NCBI GenBank assembly: GCA_022763185.1
Contig: JALEGL010000014.1
Location: 303,434-367,433, forward strand
Reading direction: 5' to 3'
From: a bacterium
Lineage (GTDB): Bacteria; Bdellovibrionota_G; JALEGL01
DNA length: 64,000 nt
Shown: positions 1-7,834 of the stretch, piece by piece
Layout: every line of letters begins with the position of its first letter
Position numbering within the stretch: the stretch's first letter is position 1
Position numbers and translations under genes: made by a program
The notes under the pieces: generated by a model
Seen by the model: the letters and a program-made list of their open reading frames with translations, nothing else
What the model was told of the DNA's origin: nothing
Database searches by the model: none

Positions 1-2
1 CA

Positions 3-614
3 TGGGTATTAACGGGAAGATTTCATAGTTACCAAGGTTATGACCCTGCGGAGTGCGCTATTCCAATTCGAGTGGCTGCTTGTTTGGGTGTTAGTCATGT
101 AATTTTGACCTGCGCTGCTGGTGGAATCAATCAGGCCTATAATCCTGGAGATATCATGTTTTTAAATGATCATATCAATAGCACAGGGATGAGCCCTTTT
201 AGAGGAGCTAATTTAGAGGAGTATGGGCCTCAATTTTTAGATTTAACGCAAGTTTATGATGACGAATTATTGCAACACTTTAAACATGCTGCAAAACAAG
301 CCGATATCAATACCCATGAAGGGGTTTATGTCTGGCATTGGGGACCAGAATACGAAACCCCAGCAGAGATAAAACGCTGGTCTATTCTCGGTGGAGATGC
401 TATTGGTATGTCCATGGTGCCAGAAGCCATGGTTGCGCGGCACCATCAGTTGAAAGTTGCAGGTATTGCTTGCATTAGCAATAAAGCGGCAGGCATGTCA
501 GATCAAGGCAGAAAAGGCAAGTTGGACCATAAAGAAGTCTTAGAAGTGGGCCAACACAGTAGCCAAAAGCTAAAACAGATATTAAATAACTATTTTAATA
601 ATGAGAGAAAGTAA
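3..614 (+). CDS. purine nucleoside phosphorylase, 5'-truncated by window edge
   Basis: This is the C-terminal part of an inosine/guanosine-type purine nucleoside phosphorylase, which cleaves purine nucleosides with phosphate to a base and (deoxy)ribose 1-phosphate in the cytoplasm. The frame is open from position 3 to the window edge, and the residues there (GRFHSYQGYDPAE) match the family's phosphate/ribose-binding region, so the real start lies outside the window. Downstream it has the conserved GPEYETPAEI segment and the GMSMVPEAMVARH segment. An internal GTG at 72 could be mistaken for a start, but it would remove conserved residues. The gene ends one base before the preferred start of hpt, so the two form a purine-salvage operon. 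Confidence 0.9.
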   Translation, partial: WVLTGRFHSYQGYDPAECAIPIRVAACLGVSHVILTCAAGGINQAYNPGDIMFLNDHINSTGMSPFRGANLEEYGPQFLDLTQVYDDELLQHFKHAAKQADINTHEGVYVWHWGPEYETPAEIKRWSILGGDAIGMSMVPEAMVARHHQLKVAGIACISNKAAGMSDQGRKGKLDHKEVLEVGQHSSQKLKQILNNYFNNERK

Positions 615-615
615 G

Positions 616-1164
616 ATGTTGGATTTTCCCAAAGACTATTGTTTACCTCCCCTTATCAAACAGGAACAGTTGAAAGCCAAAATTCATGAATTGGGTCAGC
701 AAATAAGCCAAGACTATCAGGGCAAAGAGATCTTATGCATTGGTGTTCTCAATGGAGCAGTTCAATTTTTGGTACATTTAATTGAGGAAATAAAACTTCC
801 TCTTAATATAGATTTTATTTCTGTATCAAGTTACGGTAATTCAACTCAATCTAGTGGTCAAATATCTTGGCGTTTAAAATTATTACAAGACATCAGCAAT
901 AAGCATGTAATCATCGTTGAAGACATTGTTGATACAGGCATTACCTTAAGTGAAGTTAAAAAAGAGTTTTTAAAACACAAGCCAAAATCATTAAAGATTG
1001 CATCCCTTTTTTCTAAACCTTCAAGGCGTGAAGTTAAAGTTGATATAGATTACTTAGGGTTTGAAATAGAAAACCACTATGTTGTAGGCTTTGGTTTTGA
1101 TTATCAAGGTTACTATAGAAACTTACCACATGTAGCCATTCTGCCTGAAGACCGATACAAATAA
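616..1164 (+). CDS. hpt: hypoxanthine(-guanine) phosphoribosyltransferase
   Basis: Type I phosphoribosyltransferase that transfers the phosphoribosyl group of PRPP to hypoxanthine or guanine. The PRPP-binding signature VIIVEDIVDTG lies near residue 100, and the N-terminal half has the GVLNGAVQF segment typical of HPRT. The length (182 residues) is normal. I chose ATG 616 over the in-frame ATG 601 because GAGAGAAAG just upstream (603-611) is a purine-rich ribosome binding site, and the later start avoids overlap with the PNP stop at 612-614. It follows PNP directly: one enzyme frees the base and the other recaptures it. A strong terminator follows at 1199-1233. Confidence 0.9.
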   Translation: MLDFPKDYCLPPLIKQEQLKAKIHELGQQISQDYQGKEILCIGVLNGAVQFLVHLIEEIKLPLNIDFISVSSYGNSTQSSGQISWRLKLLQDISNKHVIIVEDIVDTGITLSEVKKEFLKHKPKSLKIASLFSKPSRREVKVDIDYLGFEIENHYVVGFGFDYQGYYRNLPHVAILPEDRYK

Positions 1165-1198
1165 TATAAGCAGCAAGCAATTTTAAGGTTTACATGCA

Positions 1199-1233
1199 AA
1201 AAAAAGCCTATGCAAAATGCATAGGCTTTTTTT
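1199..1233. terminator. bidirectional intrinsic terminator between hpt and rpsD
   Basis: A near-perfect inverted repeat pairs 1199-1214 (A-run plus GCCTATGCA) with 1218-1233 (TGCATAGGC plus T-run) around a very short loop. It has an A-tract on one side and a T-tract on the other, so it can terminate transcripts from both convergent genes. Confidence 0.85.
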
Positions 1234-1256
1234 GTAAGATTATTTTAAAGAATAAA

Positions 1257-1877
1257 CTATTTAACCAATCTAGAATAGTACTCAATGACCATTGGAATTT
1301 CCACTACAAATGGAAAGTCTTCTCTGCCTGGTGTAGAAGTTAATGTTGCAGTCATGCTGGCATCATCATAACGTGACCACTCTGGGTGGTTGCCTGTAGC
1401 TTTACGCTCTTCAACTTCAGACTGAACGAGGATCATTTTTTTACCTTTTTCAGTTAAAGAAATCTCTTCACCTTGTTTGGTTTGATAAGAGGCAACATCA
1501 ACGCGTTTGCCATTGACTAAAATTTTACCATGCGCTACCAATTGACGGGCAGCAGCAATAGAAGGAGCAAAACCAATGCAATAAACTACATTGTCTAAAC
1601 GTCTTTCTAAAATATCTAATAAGTTTTTACCAGGGTCACCTTTTTTACGGAAAGATTGTGAAACGGCTCTTCTTAACTGCCTTTCACCTAAACCGTAGTT
1701 GTAACGTACTTTTTGTTTTTCAATCAACTGTGTACCGTATACACTTTTCTTTTTGCGTTTATCACCGTGTTGTCCGGGAGGGTATGGGCGACGTTCTGGT
1801 CTTTTTCTGGATAGACCGGGTAAATCTGCACCCAGTGCACGCATAACTTTCAATCTTGGTCCTGTGTATCTTGCCAT
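1257..1877 (-). CDS. rpsD: 30S ribosomal protein S4 (zinc-free form)
   Basis: Small-subunit primary-binding ribosomal protein S4 (206 residues, normal length). The N-terminal domain has the GPRLKVMRALG and RRPYPPGQHG segments, and the RNA-binding S4 fold runs over about residues 95-155 with VAHGKILVNGKRVD. The N-terminal arm has none of the zinc-binding cysteines, so this is the C-minus type. The start is supported by AAGGA just upstream of the ATG on the minus strand. It stands alone: none of rpsM, rpsK, rpoA or rplQ, its usual alpha-operon neighbours, is nearby. A small hairpin (GAGTA/TACTC, 1896-1908) lies in its leader and could be involved in autoregulation, which is inference. Confidence 0.95.
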   Translation of the reverse strand: MARYTGPRLKVMRALGADLPGLSRKRPERRPYPPGQHGDKRKKKSVYGTQLIEKQKVRYNYGLGERQLRRAVSQSFRKKGDPGKNLLDILERRLDNVVYCIGFAPSIAAARQLVAHGKILVNGKRVDVASYQTKQGEEISLTEKGKKMILVQSEVEERKATGNHPEWSRYDDASMTATLTSTPGREDFPFVVEIPMVIEYYSRLVK

Positions 1878-1967
1878 TTAAGCTTCCTTATTTTTGAGTA
1901 TTTTACTCATAAAATCAATAATTTCTATTTAATATAAACATTCCAAAAACCCATTTGGAAGTAGTCG

Positions 1968-1995
1968 TTGATATCACGTTGAGAGCCTTTGTCAA
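1968..1995 (-). promoter_or_regulatory. probable sigma-70 promoter of rpsD
   Basis: On the minus strand there is a perfect -35 box TTGACA (1990-1995) and a -10-like TATCAA (1968-1973) with a 16-base spacer, about 90 bases ahead of the rpsD start. The -10 box matches consensus at only four of six positions. Confidence 0.4.
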
Positions 1996-2006
1996 GCCTG
2001 ATAAGA

Positions 2007-2636
2007 TTATTTTTTACTCAGCCTAGAGCTTACAAGCCCACTAAAAACGGGAATGAGCGAGATAAAAATAATCAATAAAACAGCTTTCTCAAAGTTTTCC
2101 TGAATAATGGGTATATTCCCTAAAAAATAGCCTGCAAGTGTCATTGAGCTGATCCAGGCAATACCACCAACAATATTGAAACTGACAAATTTTTTATAAT
2201 CCATGTTGGCCATACCTGCTACAAAGGGAGCAAAAGTTCTTACAATAGGAACAAATCGTGCCAAAATAATGGTTTTACCGCCATGCTTCTTGTAAAAAGC
2301 TTGGGTTTTTTCAAGGTGTGATTTTTTAAAGAACATAGAATTGTCTTTAAATTGAATACGATTTCCAGATGTCTTACCTAAAAAATATCCCACTGTATCT
2401 CCAACAATAGCTGCAATAATGAGCAAGATATTGAGCCATACAATATTAAGTACGCCTGTGCTTGCTGCAAAACCAGTAACAAATAAAAGTGAGTCACCAG
2501 GAAAGAAAAATCCAATCAATAAACCCGTTTCTGCAAAGATAATAGCAAATAGAATAGGGTAGGATATCCATCCCCAGGTTTCCATAAAAACGGGTAGTTG
2601 TTGCAAATCAAAAAGTGTTTTTATCTGTTCAATCAT
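2007..2636 (-). CDS. DedA family inner-membrane protein
   Basis: DedA/SNARE-associated family membrane protein, 209 residues with several hydrophobic segments. It has the family signature FAETGLLIGFFFPGDSLL near residue 35, a conserved GRF-V-P-RTF-like segment (ILARFVPIVRTFAPFVAGM) near residue 125, and a C-terminal pair of membrane helices. Members of the family have been linked to undecaprenyl-phosphate or phospholipid translocation; which lipid this one handles cannot be read from sequence. Its ATG overlaps the nhaC-like stop codon by four bases (2633-2636), so it is the last, translationally coupled gene of the racemase/ligase operon. That context would fit a role in envelope precursor traffic (inference). 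Confidence 0.85.
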   Translation of the reverse strand: MIEQIKTLFDLQQLPVFMETWGWISYPILFAIIFAETGLLIGFFFPGDSLLFVTGFAASTGVLNIVWLNILLIIAAIVGDTVGYFLGKTSGNRIQFKDNSMFFKKSHLEKTQAFYKKHGGKTIILARFVPIVRTFAPFVAGMANMDYKKFVSFNIVGGIAWISSMTLAGYFLGNIPIIQENFEKAVLLIIFISLIPVFSGLVSSRLSKK

Positions 2637-4213
2637 ACCGGATCACTTGTGTTGGGTTTTCCAAAAATATTCACAGTGATTACTAATATTACAGCACCGA
2701 GCAATAAGCTAATAAAAGGTGAAAAACCTAAAATTAATGCAGACTCTCCCACCAATAAGCCAACAAAGGCAACCAGTAAGGCATAGGGAAGCTGGGTTTG
2801 GACATGGGTCATTAAATTACATTCTGAGGACGATGAAGACATTACGGTAGTGTCTGATATTGGAGAACAGTGATCCCCAAAAATAGATCCTGCTAATACA
2901 GAACCAACACTGGCCGTAACCAGCATTTGAATATCTGCGGCACTGATACCCGCTTCAGTAGCTATAGAGTATGCCAATGGAGCTGAAATAGGCATAATGA
3001 TGGCCATGGTTCCATAACTTGTTCCTGTAGCAAAGGAGACAATTGCAGCTGTCATAAATGTCATGGCTGGTATAAAGTAAGGAGATATTTTGCCTTGCAG
3101 GAGTTGCAAAATATATTCTGCACTTTTTAAGTCCTTGGTCACCTGTGCCAATGCCCAGGCCAGCACCAAAATAACACAAGCAGGCAACATGGATTCAAAT
3201 CCATTCATGATGGCTTGCATGGATCTTTCTGTATTCAATGTTTTACCAGCAAGGCTAAAGAGAATAGTAAATACCAAACTTAAACTTGCTCCCCAGATTA
3301 AACTTTTGTAGGCATTTGCATTTCCTAGCGCTTCTTGAATAAACGCAATACCACTGAGGCCATGGTTTTGGTCAAGTGATTGATATCCAGTAATGAATAA
3401 GCTGATCAGACATGAAAAAATTAAAAACAACAGGGGTACAATGGCAAATACACTGGATGTAGCTTTGTTTAAAGCATCTTCTGAGCCTGTATTAATTTGT
3501 GTTCTTGAGTCAATAGGAGAATCGCTGAGTTTGGTGTATTTGGCCATAGCCCATAAATCTTTGCCTTTGTAAATGGTATAAAATACAAAAAAAATCATGA
3601 GCAGTGGGTAGAACCTGTAGGGTAAAGAGTTGATAAACATTTGATAAGCGCTGATGGGGGATTCAAAGTTCATATCTTTGAGGGCATCACCAATAAGGCC
3701 CACTTCTGTGCTGACCCAGGTCGACACTAAAGCAATGCTTGCAATGGGAGCGCTGGTAGCATCAACAATAAAAGCTAACTTTTCTCGGGATATCTTATAT
3801 TTGTCATATAAGGGGCGCATGGTTTTGCCTAAAATTAAACTGTTGGCATAATCATCAAAGAAAATGCACAAGCCCAAAAACCAAGTGCTCAACTGGATGC
3901 TTTTTGAACCTTTAGCTTTTGAGCTAATCCAATTGACCATGGCTTTGGTTCCCCCATTGTATTGAATGAGACTGCTAATAGCTCCAATAAAGAGTAAACT
4001 GATCAATATAGCGGCATGGTCACCATCGCCTAAAGCATTGAGTAAATATGTGTCAAAGCTTTTAAAAAAAGCAGAAAAGATACTTCCATCGTGCAATAAA
4101 AAAACACCTAACCAAATTCCGGCCAACAAAGACACATACACTTGTTTGGTAAGAAAGCCTAAAACAATGGCCAAAATGGGGGGCAATAAACTGTTAAAGC
4201 TTGGATTATCCAT
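2633..4213 (-). CDS. NhaC-family Na+/H+ antiporter-like transporter
   Basis: Polytopic inner-membrane transporter of the NhaC family (526 residues, about a dozen hydrophobic stretches). The characteristic CIFFDDYANSLI segment near residue 118 and the SDTTVMSS segment near residue 440 contain the acidic and hydroxyl residues conserved in this family. Members exchange sodium for protons or for small organic acids and amino-acid-like substrates. The gene starts eight bases inside the end of the racemase-like gene and ends overlapping dedA, so it is co-translated with the biosynthetic genes. That makes an amino-acid-like substrate worth considering, but the sequence does not fix the substrate. 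Confidence 0.8.
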   Translation of the reverse strand: MDNPSFNSLLPPILAIVLGFLTKQVYVSLLAGIWLGVFLLHDGSIFSAFFKSFDTYLLNALGDGDHAAILISLLFIGAISSLIQYNGGTKAMVNWISSKAKGSKSIQLSTWFLGLCIFFDDYANSLILGKTMRPLYDKYKISREKLAFIVDATSAPIASIALVSTWVSTEVGLIGDALKDMNFESPISAYQMFINSLPYRFYPLLMIFFVFYTIYKGKDLWAMAKYTKLSDSPIDSRTQINTGSEDALNKATSSVFAIVPLLFLIFSCLISLFITGYQSLDQNHGLSGIAFIQEALGNANAYKSLIWGASLSLVFTILFSLAGKTLNTERSMQAIMNGFESMLPACVILVLAWALAQVTKDLKSAEYILQLLQGKISPYFIPAMTFMTAAIVSFATGTSYGTMAIIMPISAPLAYSIATEAGISAADIQMLVTASVGSVLAGSIFGDHCSPISDTTVMSSSSSECNLMTHVQTQLPYALLVAFVGLLVGESALILGFSPFISLLLGAVILVITVNIFGKPNTSDPV

Positions 4214-5387
4214 AACTTATCTCCTTAATGGTTTTATGGTGATTTGTCATATTTTTACAATGCTTATCATTGATAAAACTTTTCTCAATAGGACCATGAC
4301 CCAAGCGAGTCATGATGTTATACGAAACCGTATTTTCCCAAGTAGCTAGATCGTCAAAGCTAATTATTTCATTTCCTTGCTGCCCAACCAAGATCACCTC
4401 GTCATCTAATTGGAGGTTTGGAATATGAGTTACATCAATCATGCTGGCATCCATGCTGTTACCGCCAACAATTCCCGCTTTTTGACCATGAACCAAAACA
4501 TGACCTACATTGCGTATTCTGGGGTAGCCTTGGCCATAGCCTAAAGGAATGGCCGCAATGGTTTTCTTTTCTTTCACTTTGTAATGCATGCCGTAACCAA
4601 TACAATCACCGGGAAGAAATTTTTTTATTGAGCATATTTTAGATTTTAAAGAGAGAATGGGGTGCAGTTCATTAATCTGTCGACAGCTTTTTGATGGATG
4701 TAAACCATAAAGTAAGACTCCCAACCTTACCATATTAAAGTGGGCATCAGGTAAATCTAGGTATCCACCTGAATTACAGGCATGAATGGTTGGCTTATGT
4801 TGAGCTATAAAAGAGGGTATCTTACTGAGACAATGCTTAAAACGATTTAGTTGTTCATAAGCATACATTTTACTATTTGCATCAGATTGAGCAAAGTGTG
4901 TCATTAAACCAGATACAGAAATATTTAGAAGTGCAAGCACTTGATTAAAAAAATCTATAAATTGATCGTACTGAATACCAAAACGTCCAAGCCCAGTATC
5001 AATATTGATATGACATTTAGCAACCTTACCAAGTTTGATCGATAGTTGATTAGCATATTGTGCTTGCCATAATGAAGAAAGAATAAATATATAACCTTTA
5101 TCAATGCAATGACTGATGCTTTCTTTGGTAGGCTCACCCAAGATGATTATGGGAATATTTTGAACGTAAGGTTGAATGTTAAAGGCTTCTTCTACACGCG
5201 CAACTGCAAACATATTTGGCTTTAAGTACAATGTTAAAAAATTAACCATATGACATGCATCATGACCATAGGCATTATCTTTGACCACACAGCAAAGTTT
5301 TAAGTTTTTAGGTATATCTTTTTTTAAAATTTTAATATTGTTTTTAAGAATAGAAAAATCTATTTCTATTTTATTAGGTGAGATCAT
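4206..5387 (-). CDS. alanine racemase-like PLP enzyme
   Basis: Fold-type III PLP-dependent amino acid racemase (393 residues). The PLP lysine is K35 in VVKDNAYGH. The GLGRFGIQ segment, RLGVLLYGLHPS, and the catalytic-tyrosine segment PLGYGQGYPR (around residue 265) are all present, so the enzyme looks active. The usual CMD near the substrate site reads SMD. The family converts L- to D-alanine for peptidoglycan, but some members act on other amino acids. Its place between an ATP-grasp ligase (eight bases upstream, with GAGATAG as ribosome binding site) and a transporter suggests a D-amino acid made for a dedicated product rather than simple housekeeping. No second racemase is visible in the window for comparison. 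Confidence 0.85.
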   Translation of the reverse strand: MISPNKIEIDFSILKNNIKILKKDIPKNLKLCCVVKDNAYGHDACHMVNFLTLYLKPNMFAVARVEEAFNIQPYVQNIPIIILGEPTKESISHCIDKGYIFILSSLWQAQYANQLSIKLGKVAKCHINIDTGLGRFGIQYDQFIDFFNQVLALLNISVSGLMTHFAQSDANSKMYAYEQLNRFKHCLSKIPSFIAQHKPTIHACNSGGYLDLPDAHFNMVRLGVLLYGLHPSKSCRQINELHPILSLKSKICSIKKFLPGDCIGYGMHYKVKEKKTIAAIPLGYGQGYPRIRNVGHVLVHGQKAGIVGGNSMDASMIDVTHIPNLQLDDEVILVGQQGNEIISFDDLATWENTVSYNIMTRLGHGPIEKSFINDKHCKNMTNHHKTIKEISYG

Positions 5388-5395
5388 AGTCTATC

Positions 5396-6598
5396 TCATA
5401 AAGGCCAAAGGGTTTTACCAATATCAGTTCTATAAAAGCTTCCATAAGACTGAATATCTTGTGCACAAGTATAGAGCTTTTCTATACATAAGTTAAAATG
5501 ATCATGAGATGAGATGATGTTTACAATGCCATGACCTTTTTGAGCATAATAAGTACGATTTTTTTCTATAATATTGTCCCAAAAATACACGCCATCTGTA
5601 TAGATTTTCATTTCAATAGGATAGTATTGAGGTGAATTTTTATAAGGGTACTGGTGAGAAACAATATGAAGTAGACTAGAGTATTTTTTGTTAGGCTTTA
5701 TTTCTATATCAAATGCTTTACCAAGGTAGATGTTTTTAAATGTATTGAAAAAATTATTCATGCTTAACATGATCATGGGACCAGAGCTTACACCTAGACG
5801 AGCGTTGTATTCTAAAACATGCCAAGTATGATTCTTTTTTATTGCTGTAACTTGCAAAGGACCACAATAAGCTACTTTTTTAAACCAAGGTATTAAGGGT
5901 TGAATAAGGTGTTCCACCAATCCATAATGATCCTTTTGGTCAATTTCAACAATACCTCCCATGGGAGTGGATAAAGTTTCACCTAAATTGCCTGTATACA
6001 GCTTTTTATACTCTTGGTTGGTGCAAAAAGGATAGACCTTACCGTTAGTGATAAAAACAGTATGACCTGCTTCATCTTCGCCTGCATATTTTTGCAAAAA
6101 AATACCATCACTACAGTCTGTTTGCTTAATGATGGCAAGAGTTTGTTCATAGCTAGTACAAACGGTTGTTTTTATTTTACTGTTTGGAGAAGAATATCTA
6201 TTTTTAATAACATACGCTGCAGGATTATTTTGAATAAAGCTTACTGCTTCGCTTTGCCTATCAAAAGTATAAGATTCAATAAAAGGTATTTTGTATTCAT
6301 TACAAAGGGTCTTAGCAAAAAATCTGTCCTTTTCAATAGCCAGAGCTTGTTTGTTAACGGCTAAAACTTTTATTTTTTGTTGTTTTATAAAAGCTTCATC
6401 AACGAATTGGCGCCAATTAATTGATGTTGGATACACATAATTTATTTGATGTTTAAGCATATAGTTATTCAAAGCCTGCTTTGAAAAAGAACTGTTGGTT
6501 TCTAAGTGAAATATGTTTAAGCTCTCATTGCATGGTTCACTTTTTTTAAGCGCATCAAATAAAATTTTATTACCTAAAATCAGTAAGTTCTGTTTCAT
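5396..6598 (-). CDS. PurD-like ATP-grasp carboxylate-amine ligase
   Basis: ATP-grasp enzyme (400 residues) with the layout of phosphoribosylamine-glycine ligase: an N-terminal Rossmann-like part, a central lysine segment AYVIKNRYSS, the ATP-binding FLQKYAGEDEAGHTVF segment, then PFCTNQEYKKL and PMGGIVE, and the metal-binding E-x-N-x-R motif in HVLEYNARLG. The N-terminus diverges from true PurD and the gene sits among a racemase, an aspartokinase-like protein and a transporter, not among purine genes. I infer a repurposed ligase that joins a carboxylate to an amine of an amino acid. A true GAR synthetase cannot be fully excluded. It lies 34 bases after the kinase-like gene and 8 bases before the racemase. 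Confidence 0.75.
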   Translation of the reverse strand: MKQNLLILGNKILFDALKKSEPCNESLNIFHLETNSSFSKQALNNYMLKHQINYVYPTSINWRQFVDEAFIKQQKIKVLAVNKQALAIEKDRFFAKTLCNEYKIPFIESYTFDRQSEAVSFIQNNPAAYVIKNRYSSPNSKIKTTVCTSYEQTLAIIKQTDCSDGIFLQKYAGEDEAGHTVFITNGKVYPFCTNQEYKKLYTGNLGETLSTPMGGIVEIDQKDHYGLVEHLIQPLIPWFKKVAYCGPLQVTAIKKNHTWHVLEYNARLGVSSGPMIMLSMNNFFNTFKNIYLGKAFDIEIKPNKKYSSLLHIVSHQYPYKNSPQYYPIEMKIYTDGVYFWDNIIEKNRTYYAQKGHGIVNIISSHDHFNLCIEKLYTCAQDIQSYGSFYRTDIGKTLWPL

Positions 6599-6632
6599 GA
6601 TTTTATTCCTATAAAGTAAATGGTGTTTATAG

Positions 6633-7625
6633 CTATTGACAAAGATGAAGGTATAAAGAACTTATATATTCATGCAGTTGAGATTTTGCTATGTTGTGGG
6701 TTTCTACAGAATGGTTTCCAAGCATGAATTTTAGTTGAGAAAAGTCTTTATTGTTTTCTATCAAAGCAAAGATATTTTTAACTTCAGTGTTTGGATTGCA
6801 TAAGATTATAATTTTATAAAGGCTGTTGTCTTGTTGTTGATACAGTATGCCCATAATAGCTTGTTGATAACTTTGCGTGCTATGAATTTCTGTCGCTTGG
6901 TCATTAAGAGCAGAAGAAGTCAGCATAAGTTTTATGTCATGTTTTTTAGCGTAGTTGATGGCTTTTTCATGAATTATTGTGCTTGTATTTTCGGAAAATA
7001 AACTTAACTGCGTATAGTCTAAATTGGAGATCGTTTTTGCTTTCTTAACAATCATAGGGTTGCATATATGCAATGCTCCAGGATTTTTTAAAAATATGCA
7101 TTGTTGAGCGTTGTAAAGCTTTGTTAAGTGCAGTGCTGTTACATCAGAGCAGTCAAAATTCATAGCCTGATAATTATTTTGTTTTGATTGACCTATGAAA
7201 CCGGGGACAATAGGAATAATATTTTGTTTAATACAGTTAGATATATCTTCTTGATTGATTTTTTCTATTTCCCATTCCCGAGCATTGTCTTTACTCAATA
7301 GCTGAGTAGGTGTTTTTTCAAAAATTAAAGCTTTGCTGTTGAGTTGATGCTGGTTGAAATATGTTTCAATCAGATTGCATGAAAAAAATTCAGCATGACA
7401 AAATAAAGTGTTGTAGCTGTCCAAATTTACAGCTGCAATGTTCTCTATGATTTTTTTGATTTTTCTACTGTGACCCGATAAAGCTGAGACAACTAAAATA
7501 ATTTTTTTATTTTGCTTTTGTAAGTGATGTAAAAAAGCAATAATTTTTGGGAGTGAGCGTTTTAAGTCTTTGCTTTTACCTAAGCTAGATTCGCCTAACT
7601 TAACAACAAAAAGGTTTTGATGCAT
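6633..7625 (-). CDS. divergent aspartokinase-like amino acid kinase
   Basis: Amino acid kinase fold protein (330 residues) with an aspartokinase-like outline. The N-terminal VVKLGESSLG resembles the VVKFGGTSV of aspartokinases and keeps K9. A central FDCSDVTALHL replaces the usual GRGGSDTTA, and KNPGALHICNP replaces the TDVDGVYTADPR region, so conserved glycines and aspartates of the substrate and ATP site are changed. The C-terminal 70 residues look like at most one ACT-type domain, fewer than lysC usually has. It may phosphorylate an unusual carboxylate, or be a non-catalytic relative. It is the first gene of the minus-strand operon and faces a FemAB-like gene across a 209-base divergent intergenic region. 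Confidence 0.65.
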   Translation of the reverse strand: MHQNLFVVKLGESSLGKSKDLKRSLPKIIAFLHHLQKQNKKIILVVSALSGHSRKIKKIIENIAAVNLDSYNTLFCHAEFFSCNLIETYFNQHQLNSKALIFEKTPTQLLSKDNAREWEIEKINQEDISNCIKQNIIPIVPGFIGQSKQNNYQAMNFDCSDVTALHLTKLYNAQQCIFLKNPGALHICNPMIVKKAKTISNLDYTQLSLFSENTSTIIHEKAINYAKKHDIKLMLTSSALNDQATEIHSTQSYQQAIMGILYQQQDNSLYKIIILCNPNTEVKNIFALIENNKDFSQLKFMLGNHSVETHNIAKSQLHEYISSLYLHLCQ

Positions 7626-7834
7626 TTATATGTCCTTAGATTTACAAGTAATGATAAAAGTCTATTGGGACTGAGCGATCTGCTTAATTATTTAACTATC
7701 AAATAAAAATAGAGTGTCAATATTTTTGTCTTGCATAAAATTAAAAAAACATGGATTGTTGCATGAAGCAGATTGCTTTGTGCTGAGCACCAATTTAAAT
7801 TTCAAATGCACACCTTTAAGGAGCTCACAGCACA

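Noticed and set aside
601-615. ATG 601 as the start of hpt
   Set aside because: It would overlap the PNP stop and place five extra residues before a start (616) with a better ribosome binding site.
3966-4349. 127-codon plus-strand frame opposite the transporter and racemase
   Set aside because: It runs antisense to well-supported genes, with no ribosome binding site or recognisable domain.
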